58,234 nucleotides of DNA from Clostridiales bacterium. GTDB lineage: Bacteria > Bacillota > Clostridia > Christensenellales > Aristaeellaceae. The notes below the pieces were generated by a model. It did no database searches. It was not told the origin of the DNA and worked only from the letters and a program-made list of their open reading frames with translations. Positions within the stretch are counted from its first letter, which is position 1, and the number at the start of each line of letters is the position of its first letter. Location: the NCBI GenBank assembly GCA_015056205.1, contig SVGS01000023.1, forward strand, positions 1 to 58,234, in the 5' to 3' direction. Made by a program: the position numbers and the translations under genes. Positions 25,355 through 34,226 of this stretch are shown here, one piece after another.

Positions 25355-26092
25355 TTATTCCGCGGGAATATACTTCGCGATGATGGCGGCCACCGTGCCG
25401 TCCGCAATCAGTTCCTTCAGAGCGGCATTGATCTTGTCCAGCAGCTCGGTATTGTTCAGGGCCACGGCGATCGCGTAGTCTTCCACCGCGTACTGGGATT
25501 CCAGGATCTTCAGTCCTTCATTGGCAGCCACATAGGCCTTGGCGGGCTCGTTGTCGATAATGACGCAGTCCACCTTGCCGGTCTTCAGCGCTTCCACCGC
25601 GTCGGCGCCCACCGGGAACTTGGAGACCCGCTCCTCACCGAAATCGTCCGTGCAGTAGATATCGCCGGTCGTGGCATCCTGGACGCCGATCTTCCAGGTC
25701 GCGCCTTCCTTATGCAGATCATCCACGCTGGTGATCTCGGAGCCTTCCTTGACGATGACCGCCTGAATACCGGTGGCATAGGTCTCGGAGAAGTTCACGC
25801 TCTGCAGACGCTCTTCCGTCACGGTCATACCGGCCATGCCGAAATCAATCTTTCCTTCCGTCACGGCCGGAATGATCGCCTTGAACTCCATATCGGCAAT
25901 CTCCAGCTGCATGCCCAGCTTATCCGCGATCGCCTGCGCGATTTCCGCGTCGATGCCGACGATCTTCTGATCCTCATAGAACTCATAGGGCGGGAAGCTC
26001 GCATTGGTGCCCATGGTCAGGGTATCCGCCAGCGCAGCCGCGCAGCCCAGCGCCAGGCTGATGGTCAACAGAACCGCAATCAGTTTTTTCAT
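25355..26092 (-). CDS. Amino-acid ABC transporter, substrate-binding protein
   Basis: The 245-residue SBP_bac_3-type protein starts at ATG 26092 (GAAGGAGG upstream), which gives the signal peptide MKKLIAVLLTISLALGCAAA. Lipid attachment is possible at the Cys of LGCAAA but the context is not a strong lipobox. Family motifs TLTMGTNASFPPYEF, VGIDAEIAQAIADKLG, FGMAGMTVTEERLQSVNFSE and the second-lobe VDCVIIDNEPAKAYV are clear. The ligand class is polar or neutral amino acids; the exact ligand is unknown. First gene of the operon with its own sigma-A promoter. Confidence 0.92.
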   Translation of the reverse strand: MKKLIAVLLTISLALGCAAALADTLTMGTNASFPPYEFYEDQKIVGIDAEIAQAIADKLGMQLEIADMEFKAIIPAVTEGKIDFGMAGMTVTEERLQSVNFSETYATGIQAVIVKEGSEITSVDDLHKEGATWKIGVQDATTGDIYCTDDFGEERVSKFPVGADAVEALKTGKVDCVIIDNEPAKAYVAANEGLKILESQYAVEDYAIAVALNNTELLDKINAALKELIADGTVAAIIAKYIPAE

Positions 26093-26142
26093 TTTCCGTT
26101 CCTCCTTCAAATCAGACCGTACATTTCCTGTGGAATGCGGTC

Positions 26143-26171
26143 AGTGTAGCACAGCCATCCGGCACTGTCAA
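26143..26171 (-). promoter_or_regulatory. Promoter of the amino-acid ABC operon
   Basis: Minus strand TTGACA (26166-26171), 17 bp, TACACT (26143-26148). Confidence 0.8.
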
Positions 26172-26238
26172 GAGGGATTTTGTATTTTTATTCGCTATTT
26201 TTGCATCTATTCAATGTTTATGCATTTTTCTCTGAATA

Positions 26239-27027
26239 TTATTCAGCATTATTTCTGTTTTTATGCGTTTCCGGGGCATTTCGCCGGTCCTGATCCCGGT
26301 CCAGCCGTTTCAGTGCTTCCGAGCGTACGCCGGGCGTCAGGCGGTAACGGGTGGGATCCATTTCCGGACCGGAGGCACGCATCCGGAAGATGCCGAACTT
26401 GATCGGCACGCCCTGGGCGGTAAATTTCTCCTCATGTTCGGAGACGTAATTGGGGCTGAACCCGGAGGCGTGCAGATCATGCGTCAGATAAACGATGTCA
26501 AACCCGCACAGATCCAGATAGACCAGCGAATCCTGAAACAGCGTATCGTCATCCGTTTTGAACCAGATCTCCCCCTCCGGCCGCAGGAAGGACCGGTACT
26601 GCATCAGCTGGCGCGGATGCGTCAGCCGCCGCTTGGCATGCTTCGGATGCTCGGTCCACGGATTGCAGAAAGAGATATAGATCCGTTCCGCCTCATCCTC
26701 CGGAGCGAAAACCCCGCCGATAAAGCAGATATCCGTCTGCAGCAGGAGAAGATTGCCGGGGTGCTCTCCGCACAGGGCCGCGGCGTTCCGCCGGGCGCAC
26801 CCCAGCACATCCGCGCTCAGATCCGCCGCCACAAAGTTCACCCCCGGCTGATCCGCCGCCATGGCCGCCGTGCTTACCCCTTTTCCGCAGCCCATTTCCA
26901 GATGAAGGGGCTGCTCCGGGCGGGCAAAAAACGCCCGCCAGCGCCCGCGTCTGCTTTCCCCGTCCTCCGTATACCAGGAGCAGGCGGCCAGCTCGGGCCG
27001 GGCCCACTTCTTTTTCCGCATATGCAT
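26239..27027 (-). CDS. trmB: tRNA (guanine-N7)-methyltransferase
   Basis: TrmB methylates G46 in the variable loop of tRNAs using SAM. The 262-residue protein has the SAM motif LHLEMGCGKG, the acidic end of the next strand (FVAADLSADVLG), the NPWTEHPKHAKRRL substrate loop (usually DPWPKKRHxKRR, so D and P are replaced here by N and T), and WFKTDDDTLF. It ends with a basic tail not seen in short TrmB forms. Two close ATGs (27027 and 27021) are possible starts. It follows the tRNA-Leu terminator and precedes the ABC operon. Confidence 0.85.
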   Translation of the reverse strand: MHMRKKKWARPELAACSWYTEDGESRRGRWRAFFARPEQPLHLEMGCGKGVSTAAMAADQPGVNFVAADLSADVLGCARRNAAALCGEHPGNLLLLQTDICFIGGVFAPEDEAERIYISFCNPWTEHPKHAKRRLTHPRQLMQYRSFLRPEGEIWFKTDDDTLFQDSLVYLDLCGFDIVYLTHDLHASGFSPNYVSEHEEKFTAQGVPIKFGIFRMRASGPEMDPTRYRLTPGVRSEALKRLDRDQDRRNAPETHKNRNNAE

Positions 27028-27076
27028 GATCTTTCCGTCCCCCGCCTTCCGGCTGTTTTCTCTCGAAGCCGCTCAT

Positions 27077-27109
27077 AAAAGGAGCCCTGCAGATCATCCC
27101 CTGCAGGGC
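27077..27109 (-). terminator. Terminator of tRNA-Leu
   Basis: Arms gccctgcag (27084-27092) and ctgcagggc (27101-27109) are followed on the minus strand by TCCTTTTAT. Confidence 0.75.
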
Positions 27110-27113
27110 AAAG

Positions 27114-27196
27114 TGCCGAAGGCGGGACTTGAACCCGCACGCTTTTAAGGGCAACGGATTTTGAATCCGCGGCGTCTGCCATTCCGCCACTTCGGC
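27114..27196 (-). tRNA. tRNA-Leu (anticodon CAA)
   Basis: Class II tRNA; acceptor GCCGAAG/CTTCGGC, anticodon loop TTCAAAA, long variable arm, discriminator A, no encoded CCA. A perfect promoter precedes it. Confidence 0.95.
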
Positions 27197-27205
27197 ATCG
27201 GCGGC

Positions 27206-27234
27206 ATTATATCATGTCCGCCGGACTGTGTCAA
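27206..27234 (-). promoter_or_regulatory. tRNA-Leu promoter
   Basis: Minus strand TTGACA (27229-27234), 17 bp, TATAAT (27206-27211), full consensus. Confidence 0.9.
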
Positions 27235-27273
27235 ACCGATGGTTTCCCGCCGGTCCGCCCGCGGGGCGCCCCG

Positions 27274-29058
27274 TCAGCCGCCCGGATTGTATTCCACCGT
27301 TTCCTGGTACGCCTTATAGGTGGTGGTGAACAGAAGCTCCCGCCGGGTTTCCCGTTCTCCCTGATACCAGACCTTCCAGGTTTCCACAACATAGCCCTTC
27401 CGGCCGGTTACGGTTTTTTTGCTTTCTCCCGGAGCGAGGGCGGCGTTGATTACATACTTGGTTTCCGCCGGCTGGGGAAGCGTACGGGTGGTGATGCTCT
27501 CCAGGTCAATCCGCGTATCCGCGTCCAGGCTCATCCCGTACAGATTGACCGTGATTTTCCGGTTGCCGTAGGACGCCAGGATAAATACCGGCCAGTCCGT
27601 ATTGTTTCTGAACTGGAAATCCAGTCCGGGCCAGTTGACCGTCGCGTCAAATCCCTTCTCCACATAGTTGGAGGGCCAGGCGTGGGGATTCCGTTCCACA
27701 ATTTCCAGATTGGCCCGGGCCACGGCATTGAACAGCGTGGAGCTGGTCTGGCAGACCCCTCCGCCAATTTCATCCCGGCTCTGGCCGCCGGAAATCGCGG
27801 CGGCTTCCCGGTAGCCTTTCGCCGCCGTCCGTTCCCCGGTGGTCCGGTTAAAGGAAAAGGTTTCTCCGGGCAGCACCGTAATGCCGTTGATCGCCTGGGC
27901 GCTGAGGGAGATATTCGTGTTGCGGTTTTCGTTTTTCGTGGTCTCGGTCGTATAGGCGGAGATGAGTCCGAAGCGGTTCATCAGCTCCGTTTTCGTCACC
28001 TCGGCCAGCACCTTCTCCGGGGTGATCCACAGGGTGGTTTTCGTCTCCCCCGCGTCCAGCAGGGCGGCCGTCTGCTGATAGAGGCTCTCCGCGTCCAGCC
28101 GGGCTCCCGGCCGGTCCTCCGTAAAGGTAAAGGTCTTCGTATTGAAATCGAAGCTCTGAACCGTGCTGTTCACCGGATCCCGGTTGACATAGTTCACAAT
28201 CCCCGTGATCATCCCCCGGAGCGCGTCATGATCCCAGTCCACCCGGGTGGTAAAGGACAGGGGGGCAGACCGCATGGCAGACGCTTTCTCCACCCGTTCC
28301 TGAAAAGGCGTCAGGCCGGAGGAGCGGGGATCCCCGGAACGCAGCCTTCCCAGCGCCCAGGCCTTCTCCACGATCTCCTTTGTATTTCGGGAAACGGGCA
28401 CCCGCTCCGGCGTTACATGCCACGATTCATTGCCGACGGAAATCACGATATCGAAGGTCCGGTCCACGCTCGCGTGCAGGCGGTTGACCGCCTCCTCCGC
28501 CTCGGCCCGTGTCATCCCGCCCACCTGAAGCTGATCGATATAGACGCCCGGATAAATCGTATCGGTAAAAATTTCCTGCCGGCAGAGGGCAAAGTTCTTT
28601 TCCTTCTCCGCGTCCAGCGAGATCAGATTTCCGTTGACAAAGGCCAGATTCGGCAGAAAGCGGTAGCGGATTCCGGCCGCCTGGGGAAGCACCAGCAGCG
28701 CCATGGCCAGCAGCGCCAGCCCCGCCAGAACGGCGGCCGCCGTCCAGAGCCCCCGGTGGGGTTCCCGCCGGCGGTAGCGGGGACGCTCTTCCTCCGGCTC
28801 CTCCGCCTTCTCGAAGCGCTGAAAATCATCAAACACAGGAGAAGGCGCTCCCAGGCCGTCATCCTCGTTGTCTCTGAAATATCTTCTGCGGGACCGGGTC
28901 TCCTGCTGCCGTTTTTCCCAGGCATCCCGCTCCCGCAGCCCCTGATCCCGGCCGAGGGGCTTTTTTCCGGGCAGGGGCGCGTCCTCATGCGTCAGGTCCA
29001 GGTCCCGGATGATTTCCCCGTCCCCGTCATATAGTTCATACCGTTTCAGTCTGGCCAT
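27274..29058 (-). CDS. VanW family protein with peptidoglycan-binding-like and G5-like domains
   Basis: The 594-residue protein has a 100-residue charged cytoplasmic N-terminus, one membrane helix (TAAAVLAGLALLAMALLVL, about 105-125) and a large extracellular part. After a PG_binding_4-like region (PGVYIDQLQVGGMTRAEAEE) comes the VanW core (INGITVLPGETFSFNRTTGE, GGGVCQTSSTLFNAV, ERNPHAWPSNYVEKGFDATV, FQFRNNTDWPVFI). The C-terminus (GESKKTVTGRKGYVVETWKV) is G5-like. VanW function is unknown; family members accompany wall enzymes. It starts 3 bp after mltG with AGGGGG upstream and is the last gene of the ylbF-mltG-vanW operon. Confidence 0.88.
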   Translation of the reverse strand: MARLKRYELYDGDGEIIRDLDLTHEDAPLPGKKPLGRDQGLRERDAWEKRQQETRSRRRYFRDNEDDGLGAPSPVFDDFQRFEKAEEPEEERPRYRRREPHRGLWTAAAVLAGLALLAMALLVLPQAAGIRYRFLPNLAFVNGNLISLDAEKEKNFALCRQEIFTDTIYPGVYIDQLQVGGMTRAEAEEAVNRLHASVDRTFDIVISVGNESWHVTPERVPVSRNTKEIVEKAWALGRLRSGDPRSSGLTPFQERVEKASAMRSAPLSFTTRVDWDHDALRGMITGIVNYVNRDPVNSTVQSFDFNTKTFTFTEDRPGARLDAESLYQQTAALLDAGETKTTLWITPEKVLAEVTKTELMNRFGLISAYTTETTKNENRNTNISLSAQAINGITVLPGETFSFNRTTGERTAAKGYREAAAISGGQSRDEIGGGVCQTSSTLFNAVARANLEIVERNPHAWPSNYVEKGFDATVNWPGLDFQFRNNTDWPVFILASYGNRKITVNLYGMSLDADTRIDLESITTRTLPQPAETKYVINAALAPGESKKTVTGRKGYVVETWKVWYQGERETRRELLFTTTYKAYQETVEYNPGG

Positions 29059-29060
29059 GA

Positions 29061-30242
29061 TTACTGAATCCCCCTGGACTGATCATACTGCTTCCACAGA
29101 GGCGCGTAAACCGAAACGGCGCGCTCATGCTCCGCCAGCGTACGGGAGAAATACAGTTCACCGCTTTCCGGTTCCTTGGCGCAGAAATACAGATAGTTCT
29201 GCGCCACCATCGCCTCATCCGGATACAGGGCGGCCCGGATCGCCTTCTCCGAAGGATTGCAGATCGGGCCGACCGGCAGCCCTGTATAACGGTAGGTATT
29301 GTACGGGCTGTCCATTTTCAGATCCGCGTCGCTGAGCGCCATTTTCCTTACGCCGGTAATATAATGGATGGTCACGTCGCTGTCCAGCTTCATTTTCGCT
29401 TTCAGCCGGTTATGAAAGACCGCGCTGACCCGGGCAAAATCATTTTCGCCCGCTTCCTTTTCTATCAGGCTGGCCAGGGTCAGCGCCTGGTCCATGGTCA
29501 GGCCGATCGCTTCCGCCCGCTCCTGCTCCGCCTCGGGGAACGCCGCCTCCGTCTGGCTCAGCAGCTTCCGGATGATATCCTCCGGCTTCGCGTTGGTATA
29601 CACTTCATAGGTATTGGGCGCCAGATAGCCCTCCAGCACATACTTCCGGCTGGAAGCCCGCCCGGAGGTCAGCACATCCGCCACATAATAATAATCCCGG
29701 AAAGCCTCCCCCGTACGGCACAGGCTGAGAAACTCCGACGCGTCCGCCAGAACCCCGTCCTTCACCAGCCGGGCCGCAAAGGCTTCGATGGTTTCACCCG
29801 GAATCAGCGTAATATTCCGGACCAGCGGATTGCCGTCCCCGGAAGTCAGCCGCTCCGCGATCTCCATCATGGTCATATCTTTCCGCAGGGCATAGGTCCC
29901 CACCTGGATTTTCTGCGCCATGCCGGCGAAATCGCAGTAGTATTTAAAAACGCTCCGGTTGCGGATCAGTTCGGCCTCCTCCAGATTGCCGGCCACCCGG
30001 TTCAGGCTCTGGCCGCTCACGATTTCAAAGGGAACCTCTCCCGTGTCCGCGGGATCCACCGGCGCGAAAAAGGCGCCGTACACCCGGTTGTATCCCGTCC
30101 ATCCCAGGCCGCAGACCACCACGGCAACCGTCAGGCCGACCAGCAGAGGCCGAAGCACACGCCAGAGCCCGGAATACCAGAAAAAACCATATTCGCGCTC
30201 ATCCCGCACGCTGCGGTACGTGACTCTCTTCTCCTCTTTCAA
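29061..30242 (-). CDS. mltG: Endolytic murein transglycosylase (YceG-like)
   Basis: MltG cuts nascent glycan strands at the membrane and sets their length. I place the start at TTG 30242, 4 bp after the ylbF stop and behind GAGGGG; an in-frame ATG at 30281 would overlap ylbF by 35 bp. The membrane helix (LLVGLTVAVVVCGLGWTGY) is followed by the LysM-like part (FEIVSGQSLNRVAGNLEEAE) and the YceG core: LEGYLAPNTYEVY, ASLIEKEAG with the catalytic Glu, VFHNRL, LDSDVTIHY, SPYNTYRYTGLPVGPICNPS. About 393 residues, normal for the family. Confidence 0.9.
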   Translation of the reverse strand: MKEEKRVTYRSVRDEREYGFFWYSGLWRVLRPLLVGLTVAVVVCGLGWTGYNRVYGAFFAPVDPADTGEVPFEIVSGQSLNRVAGNLEEAELIRNRSVFKYYCDFAGMAQKIQVGTYALRKDMTMMEIAERLTSGDGNPLVRNITLIPGETIEAFAARLVKDGVLADASEFLSLCRTGEAFRDYYYVADVLTSGRASSRKYVLEGYLAPNTYEVYTNAKPEDIIRKLLSQTEAAFPEAEQERAEAIGLTMDQALTLASLIEKEAGENDFARVSAVFHNRLKAKMKLDSDVTIHYITGVRKMALSDADLKMDSPYNTYRYTGLPVGPICNPSEKAIRAALYPDEAMVAQNYLYFCAKEPESGELYFSRTLAEHERAVSVYAPLWKQYDQSRGIQ

Positions 30243-30246
30243 GCCT

Positions 30247-30597
30247 TTACCCCTCAATGCCGGGAATTCCCATCTCCACATCGGCCGCTTCGGTCACGAT
30301 TTTAAAGATATCGGCCAGCGCCTGCTGCAGGCGCATTTCCGCCAGGAGATACTGGCTGACCTCCGGTTTTGAAAACAGCAGCGTGGTGATGCCGGAAAAG
30401 CGCTGCTGATCCTCCGCCTCGGGCGTCCGCCCGGTCATGGCGGCCATCTGAATCGTTACCTGCAGCTTCCGGTATTCCCGGATCAGCGCCGCCGTCGTCT
30501 CATCCGCCATCACGCTGTCCTTCAGCCCATGATAGGTTTTGTACTCCTCGCTGTCCCGAATATCCTGAGCCAGCCGATAAGTCGATGAATAATCCAT
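30247..30597 (-). CDS. YlbF/YmcA family protein
   Basis: The 116-residue all-helical protein starts at ATG 30597 with AAGGAGG upstream. The patterns YRLAQDIRDSEEYKTYHGLK and IREYRKLQVTIQMAAMTG fit the Com_YlbF family. In Bacillus, YlbF, YmcA and YaaT form the Y-complex that helps RNase Y mature mRNAs and affects competence and biofilm. Only one family member is in the window. It heads the operon with mltG and vanW. Confidence 0.8.
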   Translation of the reverse strand: MDYSSTYRLAQDIRDSEEYKTYHGLKDSVMADETTAALIREYRKLQVTIQMAAMTGRTPEAEDQQRFSGITTLLFSKPEVSQYLLAEMRLQQALADIFKIVTEAADVEMGIPGIEG

Positions 30598-30653
30598 GCA
30601 CAGCGCCTCCTTTTAAACAAACGAACGGGAAGGAATCTTTCTTCCTCCCCGTC

Positions 30654-30682
30654 ATTATACGTTTTTTTACCGGATTCATCAA
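30654..30682 (-). promoter_or_regulatory. Promoter of the ylbF-mltG-vanW operon
   Basis: Minus strand TTGATG (30677-30682), 17 bp, TATAAT (30654-30659). A weak hairpin with arms gggaagg and ttcctccc lies between it and the gene. Confidence 0.75.
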
Positions 30683-30698
30683 GCGCCCCGGCGCCCGC

Positions 30699-32378
30699 TC
30701 ACGCGTCGAGAATAATGGGCAGAATCATGGGATCCCGCTTGATTTTCTCGAAGATGAAGCGATGCACTTCATCCTTGATGGTATTCTTCAGATCCGGCCA
30801 GTTTTCCCCGGCCAGGCTCCGGGAAGCCAGAATCTCCTGCACCAGCTGCTGGGTTTTATCGATAATGTCTTCGTTTTCCTTCACATAGATAAACCCGCGG
30901 GAAACGATATCCGGCCCGCTGACCAGCCGGGCGTGATCCCGCTCAATCGCCATCGCCACGATCAGGATGCCGTCCTGGCTCAGATGCTTCCGGTCCCGCA
31001 GCACCACATTGCCCACATCGCCTACGCCCAGGCCGTCCACCAGCACGCCGCCGACGGGAACCGTTTCCCCGAGCGCCAGGGTATCCTGCGTCATCTCGAT
31101 GACCTGGCCCAGCTCCGGAATCACGATATTCTGGCTGGGTATGCCCATGGATTCCGCCAGAATCGCGTGCTGCCACATCATGCGGTATTCCCCGTGAACC
31201 GGAATAAAATACTTCGGCCGGATCAGCGCGTGGAGCAGCTTCAGCTCCTCCTGGCAGGCATGGCCGGAAACATGCACCTCCGCCATGGCGCTGTATACCA
31301 CCTGCGCGCCCAGCCGGTAAAGCTGATTGATCACCCGGCTGATGAACTTCTCATTTCCGGGAATCGGCGTAGCGGAGATAATGACCATATCGCTCTGGCG
31401 GATCTGCAGCTTCCTGTGCTCCGCATAAGCCATCCGGGTCAGCCCCGCCATCGGCTCGCCCTGGCTGCCGGTGGTCATGACCAGAATCTCATTATCCGGA
31501 TACTGGTCCAGCGCGTCCATATCGATCAGGCATTCCTCCGGAATGCGCAGCTCCCCGATACTCATGGCCACCCGGCTGACGTTCACCATGCTGCGGCCGA
31601 TGAAGCAAACCCGGCGCCCGTAGCGGATCGCGCTGTCGATGATCATCTGCATCCGGTGAATATTGCTGGCGAACATGGCCACGATCACCCGGCCTTCCGC
31701 CTGCGCGAAAAGGTTCTCGAAGGTCTCGCCGACCTTCAGCTCGCTCATGGTGTATCCCTTGTGCTCCACATTGGTCGATTCACAAAGGAAGGCCAGCACG
31801 CCCTGCTCCCCGTAGCGGGCAAACGTCTGCAGATCCGTCACCTGGCCGTCAATCGGCGTATAGTCCACCTTGAAGTCGCCGCTGCAGATCACCGTCCCGG
31901 CGGGACAGGTAATGGCGATGGCGCAGGCCCCGGCAATGGAATGGCTGACATGGATGAACTGGCAGCTGAACTTGCCCAGCTGGATGGTATCCCTCGGCTG
32001 CACCACGTGCATGGGAACATTCTCAACCCGGTATTCCTTCAGCTTCAGATCCACCAGCGCCAGCGTCAGCTTCGTGCCGAACACATGGGAGGGCGCCTGG
32101 CGCAGGATATAGGGCGTCGCCCCGATATGATCCTCATGGCCGTGCGTAAACAGATAGCCCCGGATATGATCGCGCTTCCCCATGAGATAGGTGATATCGG
32201 GAATGACCAGATCCACCCCGAGCATATCCTCTTTCGGAAATACGCTGCCGCAGTCCACGACAATAATATCGTCCTCGTACTCGAACACGTACATATTCTT
32301 TCCGATCTCATCAACGCCGCCGAGCGAAACGATTCTGAGCTTACCCGGCCCCTTCTGCTGCATTGCTTTCGCGTTCAC
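30699..32378 (-). CDS. rnj: Ribonuclease J
   Basis: RNase J is a metallo-beta-lactamase/beta-CASP enzyme with 5'-3' exo- and endonuclease activity on mRNA and rRNA precursors. The 559-residue protein starts at GTG 32378 (AAAGGAGGG upstream). Key motifs: LGGVDEIGKNMY, HGHEDHIG at 79-86 (metal ligands), SHSIAGACAI, ICSGDFKVDY, the beta-CASP motifs MTTGSQGEP and HVSGHAC, and PVHGEYRM. A C-terminal domain completes it. J1 and J2 cannot be distinguished. Promoter: TATAAT at 32485-32490 (minus) with a poor -35. Confidence 0.94.
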   Translation of the reverse strand: MNAKAMQQKGPGKLRIVSLGGVDEIGKNMYVFEYEDDIIVVDCGSVFPKEDMLGVDLVIPDITYLMGKRDHIRGYLFTHGHEDHIGATPYILRQAPSHVFGTKLTLALVDLKLKEYRVENVPMHVVQPRDTIQLGKFSCQFIHVSHSIAGACAIAITCPAGTVICSGDFKVDYTPIDGQVTDLQTFARYGEQGVLAFLCESTNVEHKGYTMSELKVGETFENLFAQAEGRVIVAMFASNIHRMQMIIDSAIRYGRRVCFIGRSMVNVSRVAMSIGELRIPEECLIDMDALDQYPDNEILVMTTGSQGEPMAGLTRMAYAEHRKLQIRQSDMVIISATPIPGNEKFISRVINQLYRLGAQVVYSAMAEVHVSGHACQEELKLLHALIRPKYFIPVHGEYRMMWQHAILAESMGIPSQNIVIPELGQVIEMTQDTLALGETVPVGGVLVDGLGVGDVGNVVLRDRKHLSQDGILIVAMAIERDHARLVSGPDIVSRGFIYVKENEDIIDKTQQLVQEILASRSLAGENWPDLKNTIKDEVHRFIFEKIKRDPMILPIILDA

Positions 32379-32484
32379 GACAGCCCTCCTTTCCGGTCAT
32401 GAAATGAACAGGGAATAAAAACCTTCATCAGGTTTTCCTTGCGCAAATCTCCAAACAAACATTATGAAGCTCACACGTAAGCAT

Positions 32485-32513
32485 ATTATAACCTGTATTC
32501 ACGAAAAAATCTA
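32485..32513 (-). promoter_or_regulatory. Probable RNase J promoter
   Basis: Minus-strand TATAAT at 32485-32490, about 107 bases before the GTG start. At 17 bp upstream the hexamer is TAGATT, a weak -35. Confidence 0.5.
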
Positions 32514-32568
32514 CTGCCAAAACCCGGTTTTTCATCTTTTTTCCCGGATCATTTCCGTTTTTTTTGGC

Positions 32569-32598
32569 AAAAAAAACGGCGGGGAAATCTCCCCGCCG
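32569..32598 (-). terminator. glyA terminator
   Basis: Arms cggcgggg (32577-32584) and ccccgccg (32591-32598), followed on the minus strand by eight T residues. Confidence 0.88.
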
Positions 32599-32648
32599 CC
32601 GAATCCGCGTCCCAAGTCCGCCCTGCCGGTTCCGTTTCCCCGGCCCGG

Positions 32649-33884
32649 TCAGACGTACAGCGGATAATTTACCATCAGGGCTTCCACTTCCGCCCGGACG
32701 GCCGGCACCGCGGCCTCCCCCTCCCGGAGGATCCGCGCGATCCAGGCCGCGACCTTTTCCATCTCCGGTTCCTTCAGGCCCCGGGAAGTCGCCGCCGGGG
32801 TGCCGACCCGGATTCCGCTGGTCACGAAGGGGCTGCGGGTCTCGTTCGGCACGGTGTTTTTATTGACGGTGATATTGGCTTCCTCCAGGAGCGTTTCCAT
32901 CTGCTTTCCGGTCATCTCCGTCCCGGTGAAGTCCAGCAGCATCAGATGATTGTCCGTTCCGCCGGATACCATGCGGACCCCCTCGGCCCGGAAGGCTTTC
33001 TCCATCGCCTTGGCGTTCAGGATAATCTGATGCTGATAGGACTTGAATTCATCCTTCAGCGCCTCCGCGAAGCATACGGCCTTGGCGGCAATCACATGCT
33101 CCAGGGGACCGCCCTGGGTTCCGGGGAAGATCGCCTTGTCGATCGCCTTCGCGTACTGCTCCCGGCACAGAATCATGCCGCCGCGGGGACCCCGGAGGGT
33201 TTTATGGGTCGTCGTCGTTACAAAATCCGCGTAGGGCACGGGGCTGGGATGCTCACCGGCGGCCACCAGGCCGGCGATGTGCGCCATATCCACCATCAGC
33301 AGCGCGCCGACTTCATCCGCAATTTCCCGCAGCCGGCGGAAATGGATCACCCGGGGATAGGCGGAAGCTCCCGCCACGATCATTTTCGGCGAGCACTCCT
33401 TCGCGATCCGCCGGACCTCGTCATAGTCAATGGTTTCCGTTTCGGAGGAAACGCCGTAAGGAACGAAATGGAAATAAGCTCCGGACATATTCACCGGGCT
33501 GCCGTGGGTCAGATGGCCGCCGTTGGAAAGATCCATGCCCATCACGGTATCCCCGGGCTTCAGCATGGCAAAATAAACCGCCATATTCGCCTGCGCGCCG
33601 CTGTGAGGCTGCACGTTCGCGTGCTCGGCGCCGAAAAGCCTGCAGGCCCGGTCCCGGGCCAGGTTCTCCACGATATCCACACACTCGCAGCCGCCGTAGT
33701 ACCGCTTTCCGGGATAACCCTCCGCGTATTTATTGGTCAGGCAGGTCCCCATCGCCGCCATCACGGCGGGAGAAACAAAATTCTCGCTCGCAATCAGCTC
33801 AATATGCGTCCGCTGGCGGCCCAGCTCCTGTTCGATCGCATCCGCCACTTCAGGATCCGCCGCGCGGATCAGTTCCAGTTCCAT
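32649..33884 (-). CDS. glyA: Serine hydroxymethyltransferase
   Basis: GlyA is the PLP enzyme that interconverts serine and glycine while charging tetrahydrofolate with a one-carbon unit. The 411 residues match the family. ATG 33884 is preferred (GGAGGAATGCGATC upstream) over an ATG ten codons earlier. Motifs: [62 protein letters not shown], and [15 protein letters not shown] with the PLP lysine near residue 227. Single-gene unit with its own promoter and terminator. Confidence 0.96.
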   Translation of the reverse strand: MELELIRAADPEVADAIEQELGRQRTHIELIASENFVSPAVMAAMGTCLTNKYAEGYPGKRYYGGCECVDIVENLARDRACRLFGAEHANVQPHSGAQANMAVYFAMLKPGDTVMGMDLSNGGHLTHGSPVNMSGAYFHFVPYGVSSETETIDYDEVRRIAKECSPKMIVAGASAYPRVIHFRRLREIADEVGALLMVDMAHIAGLVAAGEHPSPVPYADFVTTTTHKTLRGPRGGMILCREQYAKAIDKAIFPGTQGGPLEHVIAAKAVCFAEALKDEFKSYQHQIILNAKAMEKAFRAEGVRMVSGGTDNHLMLLDFTGTEMTGKQMETLLEEANITVNKNTVPNETRSPFVTSGIRVGTPAATSRGLKEPEMEKVAAWIARILREGEAAVPAVRAEVEALMVNYPLYV

Positions 33885-33919
33885 GATCGCATTCCTCCGT
33901 CCATAAGCTTTCACATTTC

Positions 33920-33948
33920 AGTATAGCAAGCGCCGGGTGGCATTACAA
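33920..33948 (-). promoter_or_regulatory. glyA promoter
   Basis: Minus strand TTGTAA (33943-33948), 17 bp, TATACT (33920-33925). Confidence 0.75.
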
Positions 33949-33965
33949 GGCGCGAACAAAAAAAA

Positions 33966-34093
33966 TACCGCCCGCGCTCAGGCCGGGCAGCCCCGCAGCA
34001 CATCCTTCCAACGCTTACTGCTGCTTCCGTCAGGACCTGACAGGGTTCACGCCAAAGGATCGCACGGGACCCAACCTTCATCGCGCTTGCGGC
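33966..34093 (-). ncRNA. ffs: Signal recognition particle RNA (small, 4.5S-like)
   Basis: The minus strand carries the universal SRP domain IV hairpin GTCAGGTCCTGACGGAAGCA followed by GCAGTAAG, which binds Ffh. Flanking strands (CCGTGCGATCCTT and GGAAGGATGTGCTGCGG) pair into one long helix. A run of eight T residues follows at 33965-33958. Ends are estimated from the promoter and U-run. Confidence 0.9.
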
Positions 34094-34099
34094 GAAAGC

Positions 34100-34128
34100 A
34101 GTATAACCTGAAACGCCGGATTTTGCAA
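34100..34128 (-). promoter_or_regulatory. SRP RNA promoter
   Basis: Minus strand TTGCAA (34123-34128), 17 bp, TATACT (34100-34105). Confidence 0.75.
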
Positions 34129-34156
34129 GAGGCATTTCCGGATCGGAAATTCATTC

Positions 34157-34185
34157 TTGCCCCGAGCGGAAAAATGACGTAAAAT
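34157..34185 (+). promoter_or_regulatory. Promoter of the DUF1846 gene
   Basis: TTGCCC (34157-34162), 17 bp, TAAAAT (34180-34185), divergent from the SRP RNA promoter. Confidence 0.6.
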
Positions 34186-34226
34186 GGATGTGTTGTGGTT
34201 CTTTTTTGAGATGCGGGAGGTGCGGC